This document shows positions 17,918-26,123 of a DNA stretch of 64,000 bases, piece by piece. Origin of the DNA: Conyzicola nivalis (GTDB taxonomy: Bacteria > Actinomycetota > Actinomycetes > Actinomycetales > Microbacteriaceae); the NCBI RefSeq assembly GCF_014639655.1, contig NZ_BMGB01000002.1:372001-436000 (forward strand), read 5' to 3'. Made by a program: the position numbers and the translations under genes. The notes below the pieces were generated by a model. It did no database searches. It was given only the letters and a program-made list of their open reading frames with translations, and was not told where the DNA came from. Position 1 is the first letter of the stretch; every line of letters starts with the position of its first letter.

Positions 17918-18913
17918 ATGCGACTTCTTCCCGGGCTCGCCGTCGCGGCCGGAGGGCTGGGTGTCGCCTACCTCGTGCACGCGCTCGTCCCGGCACTGCC
18001 GGTGTTGACCGTATGCGTGCTGGTCGGTCTGGTGATCGGCCAGCTGCCCGCCCTGCAAGCGCCGCTCGACGGCGCCCTCAAGCCGGGCTTCGCCCTGGCG
18101 TCGCGTCGACTGCTGCGCATCGGCATCGTGCTGCTCGGCCTCAAGCTGAGTCTCGTCGACATCGTCGACCTCGGCGTCCCCATGCTCGTCGCGGTGCTCG
18201 CCGTCGTCGTGCTCACCTTCTTCGGCACGCTGCTGATGGGCCGCCTGGCCAAGCTGCCGGGCGAGCAGCCCCTGCTGCTTGCGGCGGGCTTCGCCATCTG
18301 CGGCGTCTCGGCGATCGGCGCCATGGCGGCGGTGACGCGCAGCAGGCAGAGCGAGATCGCCGTGCCGGCCGCGCTCGTCACCCTCTGCGGCAGCCTCGCG
18401 ATCGCCGTGCTGCCTATGCTGCACGGCCCGCTCGGCCTGACCGACCTGCAGTTCGGCGCCTGGGCGGGCGCCAGCGTGCACGACGTCGGCCAGGTGGTCG
18501 CCGTCGCACAGACCGCCGGCTCCTCGGCCCTCGCGCTGGCGATCGCGGTGAAGCTCACCCGCGTGCTGCTGCTCGCGCCCCTCGTCGCCGGAGTCGGCGT
18601 GTACCGCAGATTGCGGGCGGTCGAAGAGGCGGATGCGGCATCCGCACCCCGTCCACCGATCGTGCCGCTGTTCGTTCTGGGATTCCTGGCCGCGATGCTC
18701 GTGCGCACGTTTCTGCCCGTGCCCGAGCAGGTGCTGCTCGCCGCCGATCTCGCGCAGACCGTGCTGTTCGGACTCGCGCTCGTGGCGCTCGGGTCGTCGA
18801 TCCGGGTGGTGTCGCTCGTGCGTACGAGCGGACGCGCGTTGCTCGTGGGGCTCGCATCCTGGGTGCTCGTCGCCGCGCTGGCCTGGGGCGCGGTGAGCCT
18901 GACGACCGCGTGA
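17918..18913 (+). CDS. YeiH/UPF0324-family membrane transporter, putative sulfate exporter
   Basis: 331 residues from the ATG at 17918; the open frame upstream is antisense to the chitinase gene. About ten hydrophobic helices. The conserved segments FAICGVSAIGAMAAVTR and GAWAGASVHDVGQVVAVA identify the family, which is annotated as putative sulfate exporter. The substrate is not established here. It is 88 bp upstream of the NRPS-like gene on the same strand and may be transcribed with it. Confidence 0.88.
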   Translation: MRLLPGLAVAAGGLGVAYLVHALVPALPVLTVCVLVGLVIGQLPALQAPLDGALKPGFALASRRLLRIGIVLLGLKLSLVDIVDLGVPMLVAVLAVVVLTFFGTLLMGRLAKLPGEQPLLLAAGFAICGVSAIGAMAAVTRSRQSEIAVPAALVTLCGSLAIAVLPMLHGPLGLTDLQFGAWAGASVHDVGQVVAVAQTAGSSALALAIAVKLTRVLLLAPLVAGVGVYRRLRAVEEADAASAPRPPIVPLFVLGFLAAMLVRTFLPVPEQVLLAADLAQTVLFGLALVALGSSIRVVSLVRTSGRALLVGLASWVLVAALAWGAVSLTTA

Positions 18914-19001
18914 GGCGGCCGTGCCTGACCGCGTTTGCCTGCCGTTCACTTCGACTCGCTAAGCTCCGTGGAACGTTTTCAAGCACTGCCCGAGGAGCCC
19001 C

Positions 19002-22000
19002 GTGACCACCACGAACGCCCAGGGCACCCTCGAAGGGGCGTCGCGCACGCCCGACGAACGAACGCTGGTCGACGTGTTCCGCGCGACTGTCGCGCGTTAT
19101 CCCGATGCGGTGGCGCTCGAAGACGCGCAGGGCGGAATCAGCTACCGCCGGCTCGAACGGCTGGTCTACGCGCAGGCCCTCGAGCTGACCCGGGACGGCG
19201 TTCGCCGGGGCGACAAGGTGGGCATCCGCATTTCTTCGGGCACCCGCGAACTGTACGTGTCGATCCTCGCGGTGCTCGCGGCGGGGGCCGCGTACGTGCC
19301 GGTCGACGCGGACGACCCGGAGGAACGCGCGCAACTCGTGTTCGGCGAGGCGAAGGTCGTCGGCGTCATCGGCGACGGGGGAGTGTTCACACCGTCGGTC
19401 GCTGACCCGGTCGAAGCGCCCGTCGACGAGCTGGTCGCGACCCCCACTCCGGACGACGACGTCTGGGTGATCTTCACCTCGGGCTCGACCGGCGTGCCCA
19501 AGGGTGTCGCCGTGACGCACCGCTCGGCTGCCGCGTTCGTCGACGCCGAGGCGCGACTGTTCCTGCAGAAGGAACCGATCGCGCCCGGCGACCGGGTGCT
19601 GGCCGGTCTGTCGGTCGCCTTCGACGCGTCGTGCGAAGAGATGTGGCTGGCGTGGCGGCATGGCGGATGCCTCGTGCCCGCGCCGCGCTCGCTGGTGCGC
19701 TCCGGCGTCGACCTGGGCCCGTGGCTCATCAAGCACGGCATCACCGTCGTGTCGACCGTTCCGACCCTCGCCGCCCTCTGGCCGGAGGAGTCGCTCGAGC
19801 AGGTGCGGCTGCTCATCTTCGGCGGCGAGGCCTGCCCGCCCGAACTCGTGGCCCGGCTGGCCGCGCCCGGCCGCGAGGTCTGGAACACCTACGGCCCGAC
19901 CGAGGCGACCGTCGTGGCGTGCGGTGCCCTCCTCGGCGGCCCCGGCCCCGTGCGCATCGGCCTCCCACTCGACGGCTGGGATCTCGCCGTCGTCGACGCG
20001 GCCGGCCAGCGCGTGGCCGAGGGCGAGACCGGCGAGCTCATCATCGGCGGCGTCGGCCTCGCCCGCTACCTCGATCCCGCGAAGGACGCCGAGAAGTACG
20101 CCCCGTTCCCGTCGCTCGGTTGGGAGCGCGCCTACCGCAGCGGCGACCTCGTGCGTTTCGAGAACGCCGGCCTGGTCTTCGTCGGCCGCGCCGACGACCA
20201 GGTGAAGCTCGGCGGACGCCGGATCGAACTGGGCGAGATCGACGCCGCCCTGCAGGGACTCGATGGTGTGGCCGGAGCGGCCGCGGTCGTGCAGACGACA
20301 CCCGCGGGCAACCACGTCCTCGTCGGCTACCTCGCGCTCGTCGAGGGCTTCGAGTTCGACCGCAACGCCGCGAACGAACGCCTGCGCGACGAGCTGCCCG
20401 CCGCCCTCGTGCCGCTGCTCGCCGTCGTCGACACGATGCCGACGCGCACCTCGGGCAAGGTCGACCGGTCGGCACTGCCGTGGCCGTTGCCATCGAGCCC
20501 GGATGCCGCGGCCGACCTTTCGCCGACGACTCAGTGGCTCGCCGACATCTGGTCGGGCATCCTCGGCGTGGGCGTGACCAGCGCCGACGACGACTTCTTC
20601 GCGCTCGGTGGCGGCTCGCTCTCGGCCGCCCAGCTGGTGTCCGCGATCCGGGTCCGCTACCCCCGCACCCTCGTCGCCGACATCTACGACTACCCGCGCA
20701 TCAGTTCGCTCGCCGACGAGCTCGACGGCCGCACCCCGGCCGAGGAGACCGTCGCGCGCGAGGTGCTTCCGACCCCGGTGAGCAGCCAGCTCGCGCTCAC
20801 TCTGCTCGGCATCCCGCTGCACGTTCTCGGCGCGGCGAAGTGGCTCGTCTACCTCGGTGCGGCGAGCAACCTGCTGCCCTTCCTGCCGAGCGTGTCGTGG
20901 TGGTGGGTCGCCGCGGGTTTCGTGCTGTTCATCACCCCGCCCGGCAAGATGCTCATCTCGGTGATCGCCGCCCGCCTGCTGCTCGCCGGCGTGAAGGCGG
21001 GCGACTACCCGCGTGGCGGTTCGGTGCACATCCGCCTCTGGCTCGCCGAGCAGGTGGCGTCGATGGTGGGTGCCGCATCCCTGGCCGGCGCCCCCTGGAT
21101 CAGCTACTACGCCCGCGCCCTCGGAGCCAAGATCGGATCCGGCGTCGACCTGCACGCGCTGCCGCCGGTGACCGGCATGCTCACGATCAGCGAACGCGCG
21201 GCCATCGAGCCCGAGGTCGACCTGGCCGGCTACTGGATCGACGGCGACGTGCTGCGGCTCGGCCCCGTGCACGTCGGTGCCGATGCGCGGGTCGGCTCTC
21301 GCAGCACGCTGCTCGGCGGCGCGAGTGTCGGACGGGGCGCGCTGGTCGAGCCGGGTTCCGCCGTCTCCGGGCGTGTGCCTGCCGGCGAACGCTGGGCCGG
21401 ATCGCCCGCCGCCCGCGTGGGGGCCGCCCGCCCGACCTGGCCGATCACGCGGCCGCCGCGCAATCGGCAGTGGCTGGTCTGGTTCGCGCTCGGTTCCGTC
21501 GCGATGTCGGCCATGCCCGCCCTCTCGGTGATCCTCGGCGCGTTCGTGGTGGGCTCGCTGCTCGATCCGAGCGACCTCGGCACCGCCCTCCTGACCGCCA
21601 TCCCCGCGGTCCCGCTCGCCGTCGTGGTGGCGGGACTCTCGTACGCCCTGCTCGTGATCGCGGCGGTGCGCCTGCTCGGCATCGGCCTGAGTGAGGGACA
21701 CTTCCCGGTGCGCAGCCGCATCGGCTGGCAGGTCTGGGCGACCGAGCGCATCCTCGACAGCGCCCGCACCCTGCTGTTCCCCCTCTACGCGAGCCTCATC
21801 ACGCCGACCTGGTTGCGGATGCTCGGGGCCAGGGTGGGCAAGAATGTCGAGATCTCGACGGTGCTGTTGGTCCCGGCGCTGACGACGATCGCCCAGGGCG
21901 CGTTCCTCGCCGACGACACCATGGTCGCCACGTACGAGCTCGGCGGCGGATGGGTGCGCATCGGGCGGGCCAAGGTGGGGCGCCGCGCCTTCCTCGGCAA

Positions 22001-22862
22001 CAGCGGCATCACCGGGCCGGGACGCACGGTGCCGCGCAACGGACTCGTCGCCGTGCTGTCGGCGACGCCGAACAAGGCCAAGCGCGGATCGTCGTGGCTG
22101 GGCAACCCGCCGGTGCGACTGCGGCGCACGGTCACCGACTTCGAGGAGGGGCGCACGTTCCGGCCCGCCACCCGCCTGCGGTTCGCGCGGGCCGGCTGGG
22201 AAGTGTTGCGCATCGTTCCCGTGATCGTTTCGGCCTGGATCGCGCTCGGCGTGCTGGCGGCGCTCGCCGGCCTGTGGCTCGCGCTCGGCCTGGGCTGGGC
22301 GATCGTACTCTCCGGCCTCGTGCTGCTCGCGGCCGGAGCCGTCGCCGCCGGCGTGACGACCGCCGCGAAGTGGCTGCTGGTGGGACGCATCGACGGGTCT
22401 GAGCACCCCCTCTGGTCGTCGTTCATCTGGCGCAACGAGGTCGCCGACACGTTCGTCGAGATGGTGGCCCGTCCCTGGTTCGCAACCAACGCCGGGGGCA
22501 CTCCCGCGCTCGCGGTCTGGTTGCGCACGCTGGGCGCATCCGTCGGTCGCGGCGTCTGGTGCGAAAGCTACTGGCTTCCGGAAGCCGACCTCGTGACCCT
22601 CGGCGACGGGGCCACGATCAACCGCGGTTGTGTCGTTCAGACCCACCTGTTCCACGACCGGGTGATGCAGCTCGACAGCGTCACGCTGGCGGCCGGTGCG
22701 ACCCTCGGGCCGAACAGCGTGATCCTGCCCGCCGCGGCGATCGACGCGTCGGCGACCGTCGGGCCAGGCTCCCTCGTGATGCGCGGCGAACGGGTACCCT
22801 CTAGCACGATTTGGGCGGGCAATCCGATCGCGCCGTGGCGAGAAACCCCGTGGAATACTTGA
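19002..22862 (+). CDS. Pls/PosA-like membrane non-ribosomal peptide synthetase
   Basis: 1286 residues; GTG start preceded by GAGGAG. Residues ~20-505 are an adenylation domain (TSGSTGVPKGV, NTYGPTEATV, YRSGDLV, GRADDQVKLGGRR, SGKVDRSAL). Residues ~512-585 are a carrier domain with LGGGSL (Ser539 for phosphopantetheine). The remaining ~690 residues alternate membrane helices with hexapeptide-repeat-like soluble parts, the terminal domain of epsilon-poly-L-lysine synthetase (Pls) and relatives, close to Pls in length. Manual alignment to GrsA gives the specificity code D-A-E-S-I-G-T-V-V-K; Glu239 is typical for basic amino acids and the code resembles known lysine codes. Product inferred: a lysine-type or other basic homopolymer. 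An M1 peptidase gene follows after 5 bp and a PPTase gene lies nearby. Confidence 0.85.
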   Translation: MTTTNAQGTLEGASRTPDERTLVDVFRATVARYPDAVALEDAQGGISYRRLERLVYAQALELTRDGVRRGDKVGIRISSGTRELYVSILAVLAAGAAYVPVDADDPEERAQLVFGEAKVVGVIGDGGVFTPSVADPVEAPVDELVATPTPDDDVWVIFTSGSTGVPKGVAVTHRSAAAFVDAEARLFLQKEPIAPGDRVLAGLSVAFDASCEEMWLAWRHGGCLVPAPRSLVRSGVDLGPWLIKHGITVVSTVPTLAALWPEESLEQVRLLIFGGEACPPELVARLAAPGREVWNTYGPTEATVVACGALLGGPGPVRIGLPLDGWDLAVVDAAGQRVAEGETGELIIGGVGLARYLDPAKDAEKYAPFPSLGWERAYRSGDLVRFENAGLVFVGRADDQVKLGGRRIELGEIDAALQGLDGVAGAAAVVQTTPAGNHVLVGYLALVEGFEFDRNAANERLRDELPAALVPLLAVVDTMPTRTSGKVDRSALPWPLPSSPDAAADLSPTTQWLADIWSGILGVGVTSADDDFFALGGGSLSAAQLVSAIRVRYPRTLVADIYDYPRISSLADELDGRTPAEETVAREVLPTPVSSQLALTLLGIPLHVLGAAKWLVYLGAASNLLPFLPSVSWWWVAAGFVLFITPPGKMLISVIAARLLLAGVKAGDYPRGGSVHIRLWLAEQVASMVGAASLAGAPWISYYARALGAKIGSGVDLHALPPVTGMLTISERAAIEPEVDLAGYWIDGDVLRLGPVHVGADARVGSRSTLLGGASVGRGALVEPGSAVSGRVPAGERWAGSPAARVGAARPTWPITRPPRNRQWLVWFALGSVAMSAMPALSVILGAFVVGSLLDPSDLGTALLTAIPAVPLAVVVAGLSYALLVIAAVRLLGIGLSEGHFPVRSRIGWQVWATERILDSARTLLFPLYASLITPTWLRMLGARVGKNVEISTVLLVPALTTIAQGAFLADDTMVATYELGGGWVRIGRAKVGRRAFLGNSGITGPGRTVPRNGLVAVLSATPNKAKRGSSWLGNPPVRLRRTVTDFEEGRTFRPATRLRFARAGWEVLRIVPVIVSAWIALGVLAALAGLWLALGLGWAIVLSGLVLLAAGAVAAGVTTAAKWLLVGRIDGSEHPLWSSFIWRNEVADTFVEMVARPWFATNAGGTPALAVWLRTLGASVGRGVWCESYWLPEADLVTLGDGATINRGCVVQTHLFHDRVMQLDSVTLAAGATLGPNSVILPAAAIDASATVGPGSLVMRGERVPSSTIWAGNPIAPWRETPWNT

Positions 22863-22867
22863 CACCC

Positions 22868-24193
22868 ATGTCCCTCGCCGCGCAGTCGAACAACGGTGCC
22901 GCCACGGCGGGTGATCCGTATCTTCCGACGAGCGGCAACGGCGGGTACGTCGTCACCCACTACGACCTCGATCTGAACTACAAGGTCGGGACGAACCAGC
23001 TGCGCGGGGTGGCCACCATCAGCGCTGTCGCCACCGCCCCGCTCGACCGGTTCAGCCTCGACTTCGCGGGGCTCAGCGTCGAGAAGGTGCTCGTCGACGG
23101 GGAACGCCCGCGCAAGGTGAGCCAGGCGGCACGCAAACTCATCGTCGCCCCCGGCACCCCGCTCGTCGCCGGTGAGGAGTTCGAGGTCGTCGTGCGGTAC
23201 GGCGGATCACCGCATCCGGTGAAGAGCCCGTGGGGCGAACTCGGCTGGGAAGAACTCGCCGACGGCGTCATCGTCGCGAGTCAGCCCTCCGGAGCCGCAT
23301 CCTGGTTCCCCTGCAACGACCACCCCAGCAACAAAGCGACCTTCCGCATCTCGACCTCGTGCGAAGCGCCGTACACGGTCGTCGCCAACGGGCGCCTGCT
23401 CGAGAAGAGCACGCGCTCGGGGCGAACAACCTGGGTCTACGACATGCCGCAGCCGATGGCCACCTACCTCGCGACGCTGCAGATCGGGCGCTACACCCGG
23501 CGGCCGACCACCTCGGCGAGCCTGTACTACCCGGGTGAGCTCGCGGGCGAGGTGGCGGTCGACTTCGGCCGCATCGACGACATGATCGCCCTGTTCGTCG
23601 ACAGGTTCGGGCCCTACCCGTTCGACAACTACAGCGTCGTCGTCACCCGCGACGTGCTCGAGATCCCGCTCGAGGCGCAGGGCATCGGCATCTTCGGCCG
23701 CAACCACGTCGACGGCGCGCACGGCAGCGACCGGCTCATCGCCCACGAGCTCGCCCACCAGTGGTTCGGCAACAGCCTCACCCTCGCCCGCTGGCGCGAC
23801 ATCTGGCTGCACGAGGGGTTCGCCTGCTACGCCGAGTGGCTGTGGGCCGAGTTCATCGGTGCCCGCACGGCGCAGCAGAGCGCCATCATCTACCGCGGAC
23901 GCGTCAAGGCCGTGCCGAAAGACTCGCTCATCGTCGGCGATCCCGGCGCGCACTCTTTGTTCGACGACCGCGTCTACAAGCGGGGCGCGCTCGCGCTGCA
24001 CGCCATCCGCACGACGGTCGGCGACGAGGCCTTCTTCGCCGCCCTGCGCGCGTGGGTCGCGGAGTTCTCGTACGGCTCGGTCTCGAGCGAACGCTTCGTG
24101 ACCTTCTTCGAAGACCACACGGGCAACGACGAGATCGGCTTGATAGTCGAACGCTGGATCTACTCGGCGTCCCTGCCCGAAGTCATCCGCTAA
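22868..24193 (+). CDS. M1-family zinc metallopeptidase
   Basis: 441 residues from the ATG at 22868, only 5 bp after the synthetase stop, so translationally linked. The zinc motif H293-E294-L-A-H297 with E316 nineteen residues on fits HEXXH-x18-E. The substrate strand LEIPLEAQGI takes the place of GxMEN, as in many bacterial relatives. The protein is shorter than PepN and lacks the large C-terminal helical domain. No signal peptide is seen. Next to a Pls-like gene, a role in trimming or degrading the polymer, or in self-protection, is plausible but not shown. Confidence 0.9.
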   Translation: MSLAAQSNNGAATAGDPYLPTSGNGGYVVTHYDLDLNYKVGTNQLRGVATISAVATAPLDRFSLDFAGLSVEKVLVDGERPRKVSQAARKLIVAPGTPLVAGEEFEVVVRYGGSPHPVKSPWGELGWEELADGVIVASQPSGAASWFPCNDHPSNKATFRISTSCEAPYTVVANGRLLEKSTRSGRTTWVYDMPQPMATYLATLQIGRYTRRPTTSASLYYPGELAGEVAVDFGRIDDMIALFVDRFGPYPFDNYSVVVTRDVLEIPLEAQGIGIFGRNHVDGAHGSDRLIAHELAHQWFGNSLTLARWRDIWLHEGFACYAEWLWAEFIGARTAQQSAIIYRGRVKAVPKDSLIVGDPGAHSLFDDRVYKRGALALHAIRTTVGDEAFFAALRAWVAEFSYGSVSSERFVTFFEDHTGNDEIGLIVERWIYSASLPEVIR

Positions 24194-24677
24194 GCACGGC
24201 CACGGTCACGACGTAACCCGCCCGCGGTGCGAACGTCTCGATCTCGGCGGACGCCTCGGCGACGTCGACCCGCCGTGGGTCTATGCGCAGCCCGGTGCCC
24301 GCGGCCTTGAGCAGCGCCTCCTTCGCCGTCCACAGCGTGGCGCGCAGCAGGTCGGGTTCGTCGGCGTGCGCGATGCGGTCGCGCTCGGCGTCGCCGAACG
24401 CGACGTCGTCGAATCCGGATGCGGCCACTCCGTCGACGGTCTCGATGTCGACCCCGACGGGACCTCTGGTCGTCGCGGCGACGGCAACCAACGCGCCGGC
24501 GCGGGCGAGGCTCACGAACGCGCCCTCGACCCGCGGCTGCCCGTGGTCGGTGCCGCCGCAGTGCGCGCAGTGATGGTCGACGGTCACCGGGTGACCCAGC
24601 AACCGGGAGGCGAGCGCGGCGAGCAGGGCGTGGTCGTCGTCGCCGCGGGGGTGCACCTCGACCGTCACGTCATGCAT
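24183..24677 (-). CDS. 4'-phosphopantetheinyl transferase superfamily protein
   Basis: 164 residues from the ATG at 24677. The magnesium-binding motif VGVDIE (D77, E79) and the WTAKEALLKA motif (K119, E120, K124) are those of Sfp-type enzymes. These transfer the phosphopantetheine arm to carrier-protein serines. The N-terminal HHCAHCGGTDHGQPR segment is also typical. It is shorter than the usual ~220 residues. It converges on the M1 peptidase gene, with tails overlapping by 11 bp, and would be the obvious activator of the Pls-like carrier domain. Confidence 0.88.
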   Translation of the reverse strand: MHDVTVEVHPRGDDDHALLAALASRLLGHPVTVDHHCAHCGGTDHGQPRVEGAFVSLARAGALVAVAATTRGPVGVDIETVDGVAASGFDDVAFGDAERDRIAHADEPDLLRATLWTAKEALLKAAGTGLRIDPRRVDVAEASAEIETFAPRAGYVVTVAVLSG

Positions 24678-24681
24678 GGGC

Positions 24682-25992
24682 TCAGCGGCCGCGCTGCATC
24701 GCGTCGTAGTGCGCGAGTGCATCGCCGTCGCGGGCGTGGGTGACGGCGCGGCGGGCGGCGTCGAGCGCTTCGACCGGGTCGGCCTCCGCCTCGGCGAGCA
24801 TCAGCTGACGCTCCGCCTCGGCCAGCCGGGTGCGGGCCTCGGCGCCGACGGTACGGCCGCCGCCCGCCACGAGCGACTTGAGCGCGTCGATCTGGCTGCG
24901 TGCCGAAACGAGTGTCCCGACCAGCGCGGTGCGCGCGTGTTCGAGCCGCTGGGTCTGATTGCGGGCGGTGGCGAGCGCCGTGTCGAGGTTGGCCACGGCC
25001 GCGGAGAGGGCGTCGAGACCGGTCACCGGGTTGCGCCGCGCCGCGCCGGCCACGACGGACAAACGCGCCGTCTCGACATCCGAAATCGCGCGGATGATGG
25101 CGGCTCCCGACTCGGCGTCCGGCGCGGTGTCGCGTTGGACCCGGGCCTCGTCGAGGTCGCTCCCGGATGACGTGACGAGTGCGTCGAGGGCGGATGCCGC
25201 GGCATCGAGCCGCGCGCCGAGCCGGTCGACGCCATCCAGCGCTCCGGTCGCACGGCGCAGCGAGCCCTCGGCGTCTTCGAGCAGCCCGCTCACGGTGTTG
25301 ACCCCGGACGGCGTGACCCGCGACCGCGCATCGGCGAGCGTTTCGGCCGCGTCGTCGAGCGCGGCGGACGCCGAGGCCAGCGGGTCGTCCGTGCCGAACA
25401 GCGCGGCGTCGTAGTCGGCGCGCAGCCGGTCGAGCGTGGAGGCAGCGGTCGTCAGCCGGGCGCGGGCAGCCCCCACCCGCTCCTCGAGGTCGGCGATGCG
25501 GGCGGGGGAGTCGGCCTCCGCACCGCGCAGCTGCACGAAGTCGCGGTCCTGACCCGCGACCGCGGCGATCGCCGCCTCGCAGAGCGCGGTGATCTGCAGC
25601 GTCCACTCGCGTTTCTTCTGCGCCGATTCGGGCACGGCGTCGTCGAGGGCCTGCTGAATCCGGAACGCCTCGGCGAGCTTCGCACGGGCATCCGCCATCG
25701 TGGCCGCGAACCGCGCGGTGCGGGCCTCGCCGAACTGGGCGACCGCGAAACCGAGTTCGTCCTCGCCCGCGCTGACGGCCTCGTCGGCCCGCACCAGCAG
25801 GATGTTGGCCCGGGTGCGCAGCGCGGGCAGGCCGCTCGCGCTCGACGGCTGCGCGCCCGACCGACGTCGAAACAGCAAAAGGATGCCGACCGCGAGCAGA
25901 ACGACGACGACCACGACGACGGTCACGACGGCGATCGTCGCACCCCGCGCGACGTCGTCGGCGAGGGCCGCGGAGGAAAACGAGAGGGTCAC
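24682..25992 (-). CDS. Coiled-coil membrane protein resembling the C-terminal half of TPM-domain proteins
   Basis: 436 residues. A signal-like stretch and strong membrane helix span about 1-42, then RRR and roughly 390 residues of Ala-rich helix and coiled coil. The stretch around ELGFAVAQFGEARTARF and the REWTLQI region resemble the second half of actinobacterial TPM-domain proteins, but the N-terminal TPM (phosphatase-like) domain is absent. It faces the cytoplasm if the helix is an ordinary anchor. The PPTase start lies 4 bp past its stop, so the two form an operon. Confidence 0.7.
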   Translation of the reverse strand: MTLSFSSAALADDVARGATIAVVTVVVVVVVLLAVGILLLFRRRSGAQPSSASGLPALRTRANILLVRADEAVSAGEDELGFAVAQFGEARTARFAATMADARAKLAEAFRIQQALDDAVPESAQKKREWTLQITALCEAAIAAVAGQDRDFVQLRGAEADSPARIADLEERVGAARARLTTAASTLDRLRADYDAALFGTDDPLASASAALDDAAETLADARSRVTPSGVNTVSGLLEDAEGSLRRATGALDGVDRLGARLDAAASALDALVTSSGSDLDEARVQRDTAPDAESGAAIIRAISDVETARLSVVAGAARRNPVTGLDALSAAVANLDTALATARNQTQRLEHARTALVGTLVSARSQIDALKSLVAGGGRTVGAEARTRLAEAERQLMLAEAEADPVEALDAARRAVTHARDGDALAHYDAMQRGR

Positions 25993-26123
25993 TCGAGCAT
26001 TTTAGGCGGGCCAGACTGGAACAAACCGGCGTATCCTCCCCGCTTTTGCGGCGGGAGGCCCTTAAGGTAGCCCATGTGTGGCGTGCCGAGAGAACAGACA
26101 ACGACTTCCATGAGGAGGACGAG

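Noticed and set aside
18555-22865. A 1436-codon open frame opposite the NRPS-like gene
   Set aside because: Despite its length it is antisense to a protein with clear domain motifs, with Arg/His/Glu-rich composition and no recognisable domain; a by-product of high GC.
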